Below, piece after piece: positions 36,718-45,245 of a DNA stretch of 64,000 nucleotides. The notes below the pieces were generated by a model, which worked only from the letters and a program-made list of their open reading frames with translations, was not told the DNA's origin and made no database searches. Made by a program: the position numbers and the translations under genes. Within the stretch, counting starts at the first letter, position 1, and every line of letters starts with the position of its first letter. This DNA comes from RPQJ01 sp963700045 (GTDB lineage Bacteria > Pseudomonadota > Gammaproteobacteria > Steroidobacterales > Steroidobacteraceae): the NCBI GenBank assembly GCA_963700045.1, contig CAVOWK010000008.1:1-64000 (forward strand), read 5' to 3'.

Positions 36718-37224
36718 CTACTTCGCCGATTCCGGCCAGCCGAAGTCGGCGTTGCCGCGCATGCGCGAGCCCGCCGCAACCGTCAGCACGGCCGCCTTCA
36801 CGTCGCCGTTGATGACGCCGGTTTCGAGCAGCTCGACGCGCGAGCTGGCCTGGACGTTGCCGTGCACCTCGCCGCTCACGATGACCGTGGCCGCAGCGAT
36901 CTGGCCGGTGACGTGTGCACCCTGTTCGATCGTCACGTTGCCCTGCACGTTGACGTCGCCCTTGAATCGTCCAGCGATGCGGACGTGGCCAGCGCCTTCG
37001 ATCTTGCCTTCGATGGTGACGTCGGCCGCGATCAGCGACTCTTTCGCGCTGCCCACGGCAGCCGGGGCCGCACGCTCGGCACGTCGCGCCGGTTCCCCCG
37101 CAGAGGAGGAAGCAGCGGGGACCGGAGTCGCTACCGAACGCATGGCCGGTTCGGCGGCCAACGCGGCTGCCCCATCGGAACCGGGCATCGACGGATCTTT
37201 AGTCGGGTCTTTCCAGAGCGCCAT
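36718..37224 (-). CDS. Bactofilin family protein
   Basis: A polymer-forming cytoskeletal protein of 168 residues. After a disordered Ala/Pro-rich N-terminus (to about residue 65), the bactofilin beta-helix core begins with ESLIAADVTIEGKIEGAG. It repeats rungs such as VRIAGRFKGDVNVQGNV, HVTGQIAAATVIVSGEVHGNVQ and TGVINGDVKAAVLTVAAG. Bactofilins assemble on the inner membrane and help place wall enzymes or pili. The start at 37224 (MALWKDPTKD) is preferred; upstream codons run into the tRNA gene. Confidence 0.93.
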   Translation of the reverse strand: MALWKDPTKDPSMPGSDGAAALAAEPAMRSVATPVPAASSSAGEPARRAERAAPAAVGSAKESLIAADVTIEGKIEGAGHVRIAGRFKGDVNVQGNVTIEQGAHVTGQIAAATVIVSGEVHGNVQASSRVELLETGVINGDVKAAVLTVAAGSRMRGNADFGWPESAK

Positions 37225-37253
37225 GGCCTTTCCTCGTGTGTATCTGCTCGATG

Positions 37254-37329
37254 TGGTGCCGGCTGAGGGATTCGAACCCCCGACCCCCTGATTACAAATC
37301 AGGTGCACTACCAGCTGTGCTAAGCCGGC
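37254..37329 (-). tRNA. tRNA-Thr (anticodon TGT)
   Basis: A cloverleaf reads on the minus strand from 37329 to 37254. The acceptor stem is GCCGGCT/AGCCGGC, the anticodon loop TTTGTAA gives TGT, the T-loop is GGTTCGAATCC, and CCA is encoded. It lies alone between the SPOR and bactofilin genes. Confidence 0.97.
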
Positions 37330-37358
37330 CCGGTCCGCAAGGGGATCGGGATTCTACC

Positions 37359-38096
37359 TTAACCTGCGCCGCCTGCTCCGGCAGGCACACTTGCCGGGTT
37401 TGCGGGGGCCGTCACGTCGCCATCCGGGCCGGGAGCCGGGCACGCCCTCATGTCGTAGGGTACGCCGCCCTCCGGCTGCGCGCCCAGCGCCTCGAGCGAC
37501 GGCAGGCCGCCGTTCGCCTGTCGATCGATGTCGAGCCAGAGTACTTCCAGCAACCGCAGGCGATCGCTCGTTTCCGCCGTGAAGCCGGCCTGCTGCACCA
37601 TGGCGGAGACCTCCGCCGCGCGACGCGGGTCGGAAAAGACCCCCACCGAAACCGTATTGTCCGGCTCGCCCTCCGCCAGGACGTAGGCGTCGCCGAATCC
37701 GGCTGCCCGCAGTGCAGCCAGCGCGTTGGTTGCATCGGCGGGAGTGGCCAGGTTCGGCACACGCACCCAGTAGCCGACCCGTACTTCGTCCTGCGACACA
37801 CGGCGGCGGCTCGTGAACCCGAGCCGCTCGAGTTGCGCGCTGGCCGCGGCCGCGTGAGCCGGATCGATGAAGGGGCCAATGCTCACGCAGGTAGCGGCAA
37901 GCAGGCCAGAGCCGGACGAGTCAGCGGCGGAGGTGGCGGTCGCATTCGGTGCTTCGGCACGCAGACGGATGGGCTGCAGTTCGCGCCCGCCGGTTGCCGG
38001 CACGTTGATCGTCGCGGGCGTCTCCGGCACGACCCAGCGGGTCCAGGCCAGGAACAGCACGTTGGCGAGCAGCAGAAGAAGGAACAGGACGCGCAC
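37359..38096 (-). CDS. SPOR-domain membrane protein
   Basis: A 245-residue protein with an N-terminal transmembrane anchor (VLFLLLLLANVLFLAWTRW, residues 3-21) and a periplasmic domain. Residues about 70-180 contain a SPOR-like repeat: CVSIGPFIDPAHAAAASAQLERLGF, then VRVPNLATPADATNALAALRAAGF and VSVGVFSDPRRAAEVSAMVQQAGF. SPOR domains bind denuded septal glycan, so a cell-division or wall role is likely. A Pro/Ala-rich tail ends the protein. It follows the tRNA-Thr gene in the reading direction and has no close operon partner. Confidence 0.85.
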   Translation of the reverse strand: MRVLFLLLLLANVLFLAWTRWVVPETPATINVPATGGRELQPIRLRAEAPNATATSAADSSGSGLLAATCVSIGPFIDPAHAAAASAQLERLGFTSRRRVSQDEVRVGYWVRVPNLATPADATNALAALRAAGFGDAYVLAEGEPDNTVSVGVFSDPRRAAEVSAMVQQAGFTAETSDRLRLLEVLWLDIDRQANGGLPSLEALGAQPEGGVPYDMRACPAPGPDGDVTAPANPASVPAGAGGAG

Positions 38097-38138
38097 AGGA
38101 CCGCCGGGTGGGTTCGACTGCGGCGGATGTTAACAAAT

Positions 38139-38175
38139 CAAAAACAGAAGGCCCGGCCGCACGGCGACCGGGCCC
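38139..38175 (-). terminator. Probable terminator after the monoheme cytochrome gene
   Basis: On the minus strand GGCCCGG pairs with CCGGGCC around a GC-rich loop and is followed by TTCTGTTTTTGATTT. It lies 20 bases past the stop codon of the cytochrome gene at 38196. Confidence 0.75.
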
Positions 38176-38195
38176 TCGTTCGTGTGCCGCGCGCG

Positions 38196-38471
38196 TTACT
38201 TGCCGGCGGCCATGTAGGCGGCGAGATCGGCGACCTCCGCATCGGTCAGTTTCAGCGCCTCCTTGTGCTTCTGCGTGCCGGCCACGATCTTCTTGAGCGA
38301 TTCGGTCAACGCCGCAGCGCTCTCACCCTCGAAATCCGCCACTTCGTGGCATTCGGCACAGGCGGCCGCGAACTTCGCCTTGCCTGCCGCAGCGTCGGCA
38401 CTCGCGGTCGTGCTGAAGCCGGCAACGGCACAGGTGGCGACGGACAAGGCAAGAGTACGCAGAATTTTCAT
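38196..38471 (-). CDS. Monoheme cytochrome c, paralogue 1
   Basis: A 91-residue periplasmic class I cytochrome c with a signal peptide (residues 1-25, ending TTASA). The single heme motif is CAECH, followed by EVADFEGESAAAL. The C-terminal helix is LTDAEVADLAAYMAAGK. A methionine ligand is not obvious at the usual place. The neighbouring gene is about two-thirds identical, so the pair arose by tandem duplication. Such small cytochromes commonly carry electrons between membrane complexes. The start is the ATG at 38471, with GGAGGAT just upstream. Confidence 0.9.
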   Translation of the reverse strand: MKILRTLALSVATCAVAGFSTTASADAAAGKAKFAAACAECHEVADFEGESAAALTESLKKIVAGTQKHKEALKLTDAEVADLAAYMAAGK

Positions 38472-38577
38472 CGGATCCTCCTCTGGAAGCACCGGGAATC
38501 GGGGCTGGATGACGCAGAAATGATAGCGGTCCGGGGACGAAATGCAGACTGTGAATACCGCAACGCAACAAATCAAG

Positions 38578-38608
38578 AAGCCCGGCCTCAACCCGAATCC
38601 GGGCCTCG
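38578..38608 (-). terminator. Possible terminator between the two monoheme cytochromes
   Basis: On the minus strand GCCCGG and CCGGGC flank a 13-base loop and are followed by TTCTTGATTTG. The stem is short, and the T-tract is interrupted. If it works, the two paralogues are separate transcripts. Confidence 0.5.
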
Positions 38609-38627
38609 CAAAGCGAGCCCCGGCAGC

Positions 38628-38906
38628 TTATCTGCCGCCGGTCATGTAGGCCGCGACGTCAGCGATCTGCGCGTCGGTCAGCGTCAGCGCCTTCTTGTGC
38701 TTCTGCGTGCCGGCGACGATCTGCTTGAGCGTGCCCCGCAGTGCGGCCGCGTCCTCGCCTTCGAAGTCGGCAACATCGTGGCACTCGGCGCAGACCGCCG
38801 TGAACGTGGCCTTGCCGGCCGTGGCATCCGCATGCACCGCGGAACCGAAGCCCGCGAGCATGGCAAAAGCACCCGTCAAGACGACCAAGCGGCTGATTCT
38901 AATCAA
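38628..38906 (-). CDS. Monoheme cytochrome c, paralogue 2
   Basis: A 92-residue periplasmic cytochrome c closely related to the one at 38196. The signal peptide (VVLTGAFAMLAGFGSAVHA) is followed by one heme motif, CAECH, then DVADFEGEDAAALRG and a C-terminal LTDAQIADVAAYMTGGR. There is no ATG at the expected site. The start is taken as a TTG at 38906 because AGGAGA lies seven bases upstream and the resulting N-terminus (MIRISRLVV) is a normal charged signal leader. The same lysine/His cluster (GTQKHKKAL) is found in both paralogues. Confidence 0.88.
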   Translation of the reverse strand: MIRISRLVVLTGAFAMLAGFGSAVHADATAGKATFTAVCAECHDVADFEGEDAAALRGTLKQIVAGTQKHKKALTLTDAQIADVAAYMTGGR

Positions 38907-39013
38907 GTTATCTCCTGGTTGCCCGGCAAGACCCCGGCACGACACAGACCCGGCGCGCCTGTTGGCTGAGACGACAGGACACCCTGTCACCCCGATTGGA
39001 CAACAGCCGCCAG

Positions 39014-39772
39014 TCACCGTTCAAGCGTTGCGTCCACGATACGCGCCAGACCACGCAGGACGAGGTCCGGCACCCGCTCGTACGTGGCAAGTACGTATGG
39101 CAGCACTTCGTCCACCGCCCCGCCGGTGCAATACAGGCGCGGCACGGAGTGAGTTCGCCGCGCCAGTTCGGCGCAGGTGCGATCGACGAGCGCCGCCAGC
39201 GCAACGCGGCAGCCGCGCTCGATGGCATCGCGGGTATTGTCGGCGAACAGCTGGGCGCCACCGGCAGGGCTGGCGGCCGTGAACGCAGCCAGGTTGCTCG
39301 TCCCGGCATGCAGCGATCGCACCATCAACTGCGGCCCGGGCACGATGAATCCGCCGAGATGCTGGCCTGAGGCGTCGACGGCGTCGAGGGTCGCTGCCGT
39401 ACCGACGTCGACCACGCAGCACGTACCCTGCGCGAGGTGATAGGCGCCGATTACCGCGACCCAGCGGTCGACGCCGAGCAGCCCCGGCTCGGGATACGCA
39501 TTGCGAACGCCCGCCAGCGCAGCCGTCGACGCGACGAAATCCACGCGCATCGTGCCGGCTTTGCGGGCCGCCGCTTCGAGTGCGCGCCGGCTGTCACCGC
39601 CGGCGACGGTCGCTGCGAGCACACGCTCGACGGGCGGTCCGTCGAACAGCTCCTGCTGCCAATCGACCGCTGACCATTGCGCATACCCGGCCGCACGTTG
39701 CGGCGACAGCCGGCCGTCGACCTGTGTCGCCCACTTCACGCGTGTGTTGCCGATGTCGACGAGCAGGATCAT
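39014..39772 (-). CDS. coaX: Type III pantothenate kinase
   Basis: CoaX phosphorylates pantothenate in the first step of coenzyme A synthesis and is insensitive to CoA feedback. It has 252 residues in the ASKHA fold. The phosphate motif LLVDIGNTRVKWA opens the protein, then PEPGLLGVDRWVAVIGA, VVDVGTAATLDAV and GGFIVPGPQLMVRSL. It overlaps birA by four bases (ATGA at 39769-39772), the birA-coaX pairing common in proteobacteria. Confidence 0.95.
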   Translation of the reverse strand: MILLVDIGNTRVKWATQVDGRLSPQRAAGYAQWSAVDWQQELFDGPPVERVLAATVAGGDSRRALEAAARKAGTMRVDFVASTAALAGVRNAYPEPGLLGVDRWVAVIGAYHLAQGTCCVVDVGTAATLDAVDASGQHLGGFIVPGPQLMVRSLHAGTSNLAAFTAASPAGGAQLFADNTRDAIERGCRVALAALVDRTCAELARRTHSVPRLYCTGGAVDEVLPYVLATYERVPDLVLRGLARIVDATLER

Positions 39773-40788
39773 TCGACCCCCGCCTTCGCCTGCAGCGACC
39801 GGCGCAGGCTGACGTCGCCTGCGTGCACTCGCTCGATGACGCCGCCCGGGATTTCGACTCGCAGCGCACCTTCGGCATCTGCTCCGCGGGCGATGCCCGC
39901 CATCGGGCCGTCGTGGCGCAGCACGGTGACCGGCGCATCACGCAGCGAGTCGAAGGCCGCCCAGTCGCCGGCGAACGATGCGAAGCCCGAGCGCGAGAAT
40001 TCGGCCAGGCCCGCGAGCATGCGGCCGGAGACGCGCGCCGCCGTGTCGAGGCGAGGCGGCGGATTGCCGCCGCACGCGGTTGCGAGGTCAGTGACCGGCG
40101 TGGCGAGTGGACTCTGGAGCGCAACGCGAGCGGCCTCGGGCAGCGCCAGGTTCAATCCCAGTCCGGCGACCACGTACGCCGGCCCGCCCGCTTCGGAGCG
40201 CATCTGCAGCAGCAGGCCGCCGAGCTTGGAGTGGCGATGCACGATGTCGTTGGGCCATTTCAGCTGCACGTCCGCCGCTCCGAGTTCGCGCAGCACGCGC
40301 ACTACACAGACGCCCAGCGCGAGACCGAGCGCCGACAGGTCCGCCGGCATTTCCGCGAAGGTCCAACCAATCGAGAATGTGAGCCCGGATCCGAACGGCG
40401 CGAGCCACTCGCGCCCGCGCCGCCCGCGTCCCGCCGTCTGCAGTTCCGCGAACACGAGGCGCGGCGCCATGGGCGCTGGTGCCACGGCAGCGTGCAGGTA
40501 CTCGTTGGTCGAACCGAGTTCGAAGAACACTTCGCTGGCCGCCGGCAGCTCGATGCCCGCGACGGCTGCGCTCCGCCGCAGCGACTGCAGGTCGAGCAAT
40601 TCGACGGGCTGTTCGAGCTGATAACCGCGGCGCTCGTGACTCGCGACGGCGACGCCGCGTTCGCGCAGTTCGGCCACGATCTTCCAGACTGCGGCGCGGG
40701 TTACACCGAGGCCGGCCGCGAGCCGCTCACCCGAGTGCATCTCACCATCCGCGAGCAGGCGCACCAGGCGCTCGGCGCTTGCGTTCAT
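39769..40788 (-). CDS. birA: Biotin-protein ligase / biotin operon repressor
   Basis: BirA activates biotin and attaches it to the biotin carboxyl carrier protein. It has 339 residues. An N-terminal winged helix (residues 5-60, SGERLAAGLGVTRAAVWKIV) shows the DNA-binding, repressor-type form. The catalytic domain has FFELGSTNEYL, the biotin loop GRGRRGREW, SIGWTF and VQLKWPNDIVHRHSKLGGLL. The C-terminal SH3-like domain ends the protein. The ATG at 40788 overlaps the plsY stop (ATGA). Confidence 0.95.
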   Translation of the reverse strand: MNASAERLVRLLADGEMHSGERLAAGLGVTRAAVWKIVAELRERGVAVASHERRGYQLEQPVELLDLQSLRRSAAVAGIELPAASEVFFELGSTNEYLHAAVAPAPMAPRLVFAELQTAGRGRRGREWLAPFGSGLTFSIGWTFAEMPADLSALGLALGVCVVRVLRELGAADVQLKWPNDIVHRHSKLGGLLLQMRSEAGGPAYVVAGLGLNLALPEAARVALQSPLATPVTDLATACGGNPPPRLDTAARVSGRMLAGLAEFSRSGFASFAGDWAAFDSLRDAPVTVLRHDGPMAGIARGADAEGALRVEIPGGVIERVHAGDVSLRRSLQAKAGVE

Positions 40789-41423
40789 CGCGGCCGCAGC
40801 AGCCAGAGACGGCGCGCGCGGTTCTCGATCCCCTCGCGCATCCGCTGCACGTTCGAGCGATGAGTGAAGACGATGAACGCCGCCATCGCGAGACCGAAGA
40901 CCACCAGCGGCGTGCTGCGCGGCTCGACGTATGAAAAATACAATGGCAGCGTTGCCGTGCCGAGCATCGTACCCAGACCCACGTAGCCCGTGAGCAGCAC
41001 GGTCGCGAGCCACACCAGCAGCACCGGCGCCAGCGCCATCGGCGCCAGCACGGCCACGGCGCCGATCAACGTTGCCGCGCCCTTGCCACCGCGAAACTCG
41101 TACCAGACGGGATAGACGTGGCCGAACACCACGGCCGCCGCGCAAACCACCGCCAGCCATTCACGATCCACGTCCGGATCGATGCCGAGGCCCGGCAGCT
41201 CGAGGCCGGGCAACCAGCCGACGGCAAGCAGGGCCTTGCCGACGTCGACGACGATCACGCCGAGCGCGAAAGCCCAGCCCTGGGTGCGCAGCGCATTGGT
41301 GCCGCCGGCGTTGCCGCTGCCCTGCGTGCGGATGTCTACGCCGCGCAGGGCGCCGAGCAGCAGGCTGCCGATCAACGACCCCAGCAGGTAGGCGCCGAGG
41401 GCCTTGAAACCGAGTTCGAGCAC
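40785..41423 (-). CDS. plsY: Acyl-phosphate glycerol-3-phosphate acyltransferase
   Basis: PlsY transfers the acyl group from acyl-phosphate to glycerol-3-phosphate at the inner membrane, the first step of phospholipid synthesis with PlsX. It has 212 residues with five to seven helices. The three conserved loops are visible: GSGNAGGTNALRTQG, FGHVYPVWYEFRGGKGAATLIG and the HRSNVQRMREG end. The start at 41423 is the only one that keeps the first helix. It heads the plsY-birA-coaX operon. Confidence 0.94.
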   Translation of the reverse strand: MLELGFKALGAYLLGSLIGSLLLGALRGVDIRTQGSGNAGGTNALRTQGWAFALGVIVVDVGKALLAVGWLPGLELPGLGIDPDVDREWLAVVCAAAVVFGHVYPVWYEFRGGKGAATLIGAVAVLAPMALAPVLLVWLATVLLTGYVGLGTMLGTATLPLYFSYVEPRSTPLVVFGLAMAAFIVFTHRSNVQRMREGIENRARRLWLLRPR

Positions 41424-41482
41424 GTTGCGTTCTCTCCGCGCGACGCGGCGATTCTAGCATCCGGTCCCGCGCGGTCGCGGAG

Positions 41483-42491
41483 TCAGTGCGGCAGGAACAC
41501 CTCGGCGAGCATGCAACGGACGGACCCGCCGCCGAGCGTTTCGATCGTCGGGATCGGCGCCGCCACGATGCGATTCACCGTCGCGGCAAGTCGTTCGATC
41601 GCCGCCGGTCCGAACGACGGCATGCGCGGTCGCAGACATCGCCAGCACGCTGCCCGAATCGGCCGCGCGCAGTTCGAGCACATTGCCCGCGAAACCGGCC
41701 ATCTGCAGGGCATCGATGATTTCGACGTGGCGGCCCGCGGCCGCGAGGCTCGACAGGACCCGCTCGCGGTCACGCGCATCGATGGCGCTGGCGGCGACCA
41801 CGCAGCAGCGCGAGCCGACGGCCAGCATCACGTTGGTGTGATAGATCGGGACACCCGCGGCGTCGGTGGCCGTGAACACGCACGGCGCGTAACCGAGTTC
41901 GTCGCACAGTTCGGCCAGGGGCTCCGGATGAGTGCGCGGCGACAGGCAGGCGTATGCAATGTGCCGCACGTGATCGAAGACGATGCTGCCCGTGCCCTCG
42001 AGGAACCGGCCGTGCAACTCGTGCTGCGTGAGGTCGAGCAGGCGGTGGATCCTGCGTCCGCTCCCGGTGGCGAGCCCCGTAATCAGTTCCAGGCGACGTT
42101 CCAGTCGTCGGTTGCGCGCGAGCATCGGATACAGCACGACGGTGCCGTCGGCATGCAGGCTCACCCAGTTGTTCGGAAAAATGGCGTCCGGGCACACCGG
42201 TGTCGCGACGTCGGCGGCAACCGACACGGCAATGCCCGCCGCACGCAACTGCAGCGCGAGGGCATCGAATTCCGCGCGGGCACGCTCATTCGCTGCACCG
42301 GCCAGGCCGGGCTCGTCCCGCTGGAAGCGATTGCTCGCCTGCGTCTGGGGATTCCAGCCGAAACTTGCGGGCCGCACCATCAGCACGGCGTCGGCGGTCT
42401 GCGCGTCCGCGGTCGCATGCCCGAGCACCTGCAAGCCAAATACCCCTCGATCCGCCGGATAAGTTTCCTTGCCGTGAATCATCGCATTCAT
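41483..42491 (-). CDS. ctlX: CtlX-like arginine deiminase/amidinotransferase, frameshifted
   Basis: A guanidino-modifying hydrolase of about 335 residues, closest to the citrulline-utilisation hydrolase CtlX. Family motifs are VLMVRPASFGWNPQT, PDAIFPNNWVSLHADGTV, RFLEGTGSIVFDH, YHTNVMLAVG and the catalytic cysteine in GGGSVRCMLAEVF near the C-terminus. The last 50 residues are in another frame, switching at about 41635 after VLAMSATA, consistent with one indel. The start is the ATG at 42491. It is divergent from feoA. The substrate (citrulline, arginine or a derivative) is inferred from family only. Confidence 0.82.
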
Positions 42492-42555
42492 GCGGCCGCG
42501 ACGAACGCGCGACGGGCCTGTTGGAGGGGCGCAGGGCATATAGCGGGTTTCCCTT

Positions 42556-42574
42556 GTTGCGAACGAATCTCATT
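42556..42574. promoter_or_regulatory. Putative Fur box upstream of feoA
   Basis: The 19-base stretch 42556-42574, read on the minus strand as AATGAGATTCGTTCGCAAC, matches a common natural Fur box form (AATGAGAATCATTCGCATT) at 15 to 16 of 19 positions by eye. It lies 44 bases before the feoA start, where iron-dependent repression would be expected. It is also within reach of the divergent ctlX-like gene. Confidence 0.55.
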
Positions 42575-42617
42575 AAGGACAGACTGCGGTCCTCCGATCC
42601 AGGTACCCCATTCCGCA

Positions 42618-42899
42618 ATGCCCCCCGTCAGTCTGGCCACGCTGCGCAAAGGCGCCCGGGGCGTGGTCATCGATGTGCGCGACGACGCGCAGAGCCTCGG
42701 CGACGAGGCTCAGTCCACCGTGAGCCGGCGGCTGCTCGAACTCGGTTTCGTGCCGGGCGAGTCGTTCGAGGTGATCGGGGAAATCTGGCCCGGCGGCGAT
42801 CCGATCGCCGTGCGCCTCGGCAACACGACCTTCGCGCTGCGAAGGCGTGAAGCGGCCGCCGTGATGGTCGAGCCCGCGGTCGTCGGGGTCGCCCCGTGA
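42618..42899 (+). CDS. feoA: Ferrous iron transport protein FeoA
   Basis: A 93-residue cytosolic SH3-like protein that assists the FeoB ferrous iron transporter. Family blocks are SLATLRKGARGVVIDV at the start, VSRRLLELGFVPGESFEVI and GDPIAVRLGNTTFALRRREA. There is a putative Fur box upstream. Its TGA overlaps the GTG start of feoB (GTGA at 42896-42899), so translation is coupled. Confidence 0.94.
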   Translation: MPPVSLATLRKGARGVVIDVRDDAQSLGDEAQSTVSRRLLELGFVPGESFEVIGEIWPGGDPIAVRLGNTTFALRRREAAAVMVEPAVVGVAP

Positions 42900-44770
42900 A
42901 CAGCCAGACCGCGACGCTCGATCCCATGCGGCTTGCCCTCGTCGGCGTGCCCAACTGCGGCAAGACGGCGTTGTTCAACCGCCTGACCGGCAGCCGCCAG
43001 CGTGTTGCGAACTACGCCGGTGTCACCGTCGAGCGCAAGGAAGGCTCGTTCACCGGCCCGGCCAGGCAGCGCCTGTACAAGGTGCTCGACCTGCCCGGCG
43101 CGTACAGCCTCACACCGACGACGCTCGACGAAGCGATCACGCGCGATTTCCTGCTCGGGCGGCTCGCGGACGAACCGCCGCCGGAATTCGTGGTGTGCGT
43201 GGTGGACGCGACCAACCTGCGGCTCAACCTGCGCCTCGTGCTCGAACTGCGCGACCTCGGCGTGCCGATGGTCGTCGCCCTCAACATGAGCGACCTCGCA
43301 ACGGACCGCGGTTACCAGCTCGATCGTGCGCGGCTCGAGCAGGAACTCGGCGTGCCGGTCGTCGAGACCGTTGCCGTGGACCACGACGGGGTGCGCCTGC
43401 TCGTCGACAAGCTCGAGACCTTGCCGCATCCGGGAGCACGCGGTCCCGTCACCTGGCGCGAGTCGACCTTCGACGAGATCCAGCGCACGCAGCGCGACGT
43501 GCGCCGTATCCTGCAGGCGATCGGTTACACGGAACCCGTGCGCAAGCGGGCGCTCATGCGTCTCGATGCGCTCGTCATGCACCCGCTCGCCGGCCCCGCG
43601 ATCCTGGCAACGATCCTCTTCTTCGTGTTCCAGGCGGTCTTCAGCTGGGCCGCCGTCCCGATGGAACTCATCGATGGCGGCGTGGGTGCGCTCGGTACTT
43701 GGGTGCAACAGTCATTGCCCGATGGCGCGCTGCGCAGCCTGCTCGTCGACGGCGTCGTTGCGGGTGTCGGCAGCGTGCTCGTGTTCCTGCCGCAGATCCT
43801 GATCCTGTTCTTCTTCATCCTCGCGCTCGAGGACAGCGGTTACCTGCCGCGGGCGGCCTACCTGCTCGACCGGCTGATGGGGTCCGTCGGCCTCTCCGGG
43901 CGCGCGTTCATTCCGCTGCTGTCGAGCTTTGCCTGCGCGGTGCCGGGCATCATGGCCACGCGCACCATCCCGAACCTGCGCGACCGCATGGCGACGATCA
44001 TGATCGCGCCGCTGATGACGTGCTCGGCCCGGCTGCCGGTCTACGCGCTGGTGATCGCGGCCTTCATTCCGTCGCAGCCCGTGGGCCCGTTCAACCTGCA
44101 GGGCCTGGTGCTGTTCACGCTGTACTTCGCGGGCATCATCGCCGCCATGGCGGTGGCGTTCCTGCTCAAGCGCACGGCACTCAAGACCGCGTATCACCCG
44201 TTGCTGCTCGAACTGCCCGAGTACCACTGGCCGCACCTCAACAACCTCGCCATCGGGCTGTGGGAGCGCACCAAGGTGTTCCTGCAGCGCGTGGGCACCA
44301 TCATCCTGGCGCTGATGATCGTGCTCTGGTTCCTGAGCACGTACCCGGCCCCGCCGCCCGGCGCCGAAGGTCCCGCGATCGTCCACAGCTTCGCCGGCAT
44401 GATCGGACGCGCGCTCGAGGTCGTGTTTGCGCCAATCGGCTTCAACTGGCAGATTTCGCTGGCACTCGTCCCCGGTCTTGCCGCGCGTGAGGTGGCGGTG
44501 GGTGCGCTCGGCACCGTGTACTCGCTGTCGAACGATGGCGACGTCGCCGGGACCCTTGTGCCGATGATCACGCAGACCTGGAGCCTGGCGACGGCGCTGT
44601 CACTGCTTGCGTGGTACGTCTTCGCGCCGCAGTGCCTGTCGACGCTGGTCGTGGTCAAGCGCGAGACGAACTCCTGGCGGTACCCGATCGCGATGGCCGC
44701 TTACCTGTTCGCGCTGGCCTATCTGGCATCGTTCGTGACGTACCGCGTCGCGAGCGCCCTGCTGGGTTGA
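42896..44770 (+). CDS. feoB: Ferrous iron transporter FeoB
   Basis: FeoB is the inner-membrane ferrous iron permease with a cytosolic GTPase domain, 624 residues. G1 is GVPNCGKTALFN (about 17-28), G3 LDLPGAYSL and G4 NMSD. The helical GDI region follows, and then two Gate domains with helices holding CAVPGIMATRTI and MTCSARLPVYALVI, whose cysteines are functionally important. The length is at the short end of the family (typically 600-770). The start is GTG at 42896, fixed by overlap with feoA. No FeoC-type winged-helix gene follows. Confidence 0.96.
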   Translation: MNSQTATLDPMRLALVGVPNCGKTALFNRLTGSRQRVANYAGVTVERKEGSFTGPARQRLYKVLDLPGAYSLTPTTLDEAITRDFLLGRLADEPPPEFVVCVVDATNLRLNLRLVLELRDLGVPMVVALNMSDLATDRGYQLDRARLEQELGVPVVETVAVDHDGVRLLVDKLETLPHPGARGPVTWRESTFDEIQRTQRDVRRILQAIGYTEPVRKRALMRLDALVMHPLAGPAILATILFFVFQAVFSWAAVPMELIDGGVGALGTWVQQSLPDGALRSLLVDGVVAGVGSVLVFLPQILILFFFILALEDSGYLPRAAYLLDRLMGSVGLSGRAFIPLLSSFACAVPGIMATRTIPNLRDRMATIMIAPLMTCSARLPVYALVIAAFIPSQPVGPFNLQGLVLFTLYFAGIIAAMAVAFLLKRTALKTAYHPLLLELPEYHWPHLNNLAIGLWERTKVFLQRVGTIILALMIVLWFLSTYPAPPPGAEGPAIVHSFAGMIGRALEVVFAPIGFNWQISLALVPGLAAREVAVGALGTVYSLSNDGDVAGTLVPMITQTWSLATALSLLAWYVFAPQCLSTLVVVKRETNSWRYPIAMAAYLFALAYLASFVTYRVASALLG

Positions 44771-44786
44771 ACGGGAGGACGTCCCG

Positions 44787-45077
44787 ATGCTCGAATCGAT
44801 CCTCGTGGGACTGATCGTCGTGGCGGCCTCTGCTTACGCGGCCTGGGCGCTGACGCCGGCCGTGTCACGCAACCGCTTTGCGGCGCGGCTCGCACACGGC
44901 CTGGGCGGTCCAGGGGCCTCCGGCGTGCGCGGCCGGGTGGCAACCTGGCTGCAGCGGCTGGCCAAGGCGCCCGCAGGCGGCTGCAGCGACTGCCCCGCCA
45001 ATACGCTGACGCCCGCCGAGCGGGCGCAACAGCAAGAGCAGGGGAAATCGGCGCCCGTCGACAGGCAAATGCCCTGA
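44787..45077 (+). CDS. Small membrane protein after feoB (DUF6587-like)
   Basis: A 96-residue protein with one N-terminal helix (residues 3-23, SILVGLIVVAASAYAAWAL), a basic amphipathic middle, and a GGCSDCPAN motif with CXXC near residue 66. Its size, one helix and C-terminal cysteines recall the FeoB-associated Cys-rich membrane proteins that take the place of FeoC in other bacteria. GGGAGGA precedes the ATG, and it lies 16 bases after feoB, so it is the third gene of the operon. The function is inferred from context. Confidence 0.75.
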   Translation: MLESILVGLIVVAASAYAAWALTPAVSRNRFAARLAHGLGGPGASGVRGRVATWLQRLAKAPAGGCSDCPANTLTPAERAQQQEQGKSAPVDRQMP

Positions 45078-45245
45078 TGTAACCGACCCGTGCCTGCCTG
45101 ACTGTCGTTGCAACTGCGGTAAATGCGTGCAGCCCCTTCGGGCACTTATGCGGTGAAATTCGCGCGTGCCCCGCGGTTTGCGGGGTGCGACGCACGCGCG
45201 AGCGAAAAAACGCCCCATGCGCCGTCCCTTGATGGGAGCTTCAGC

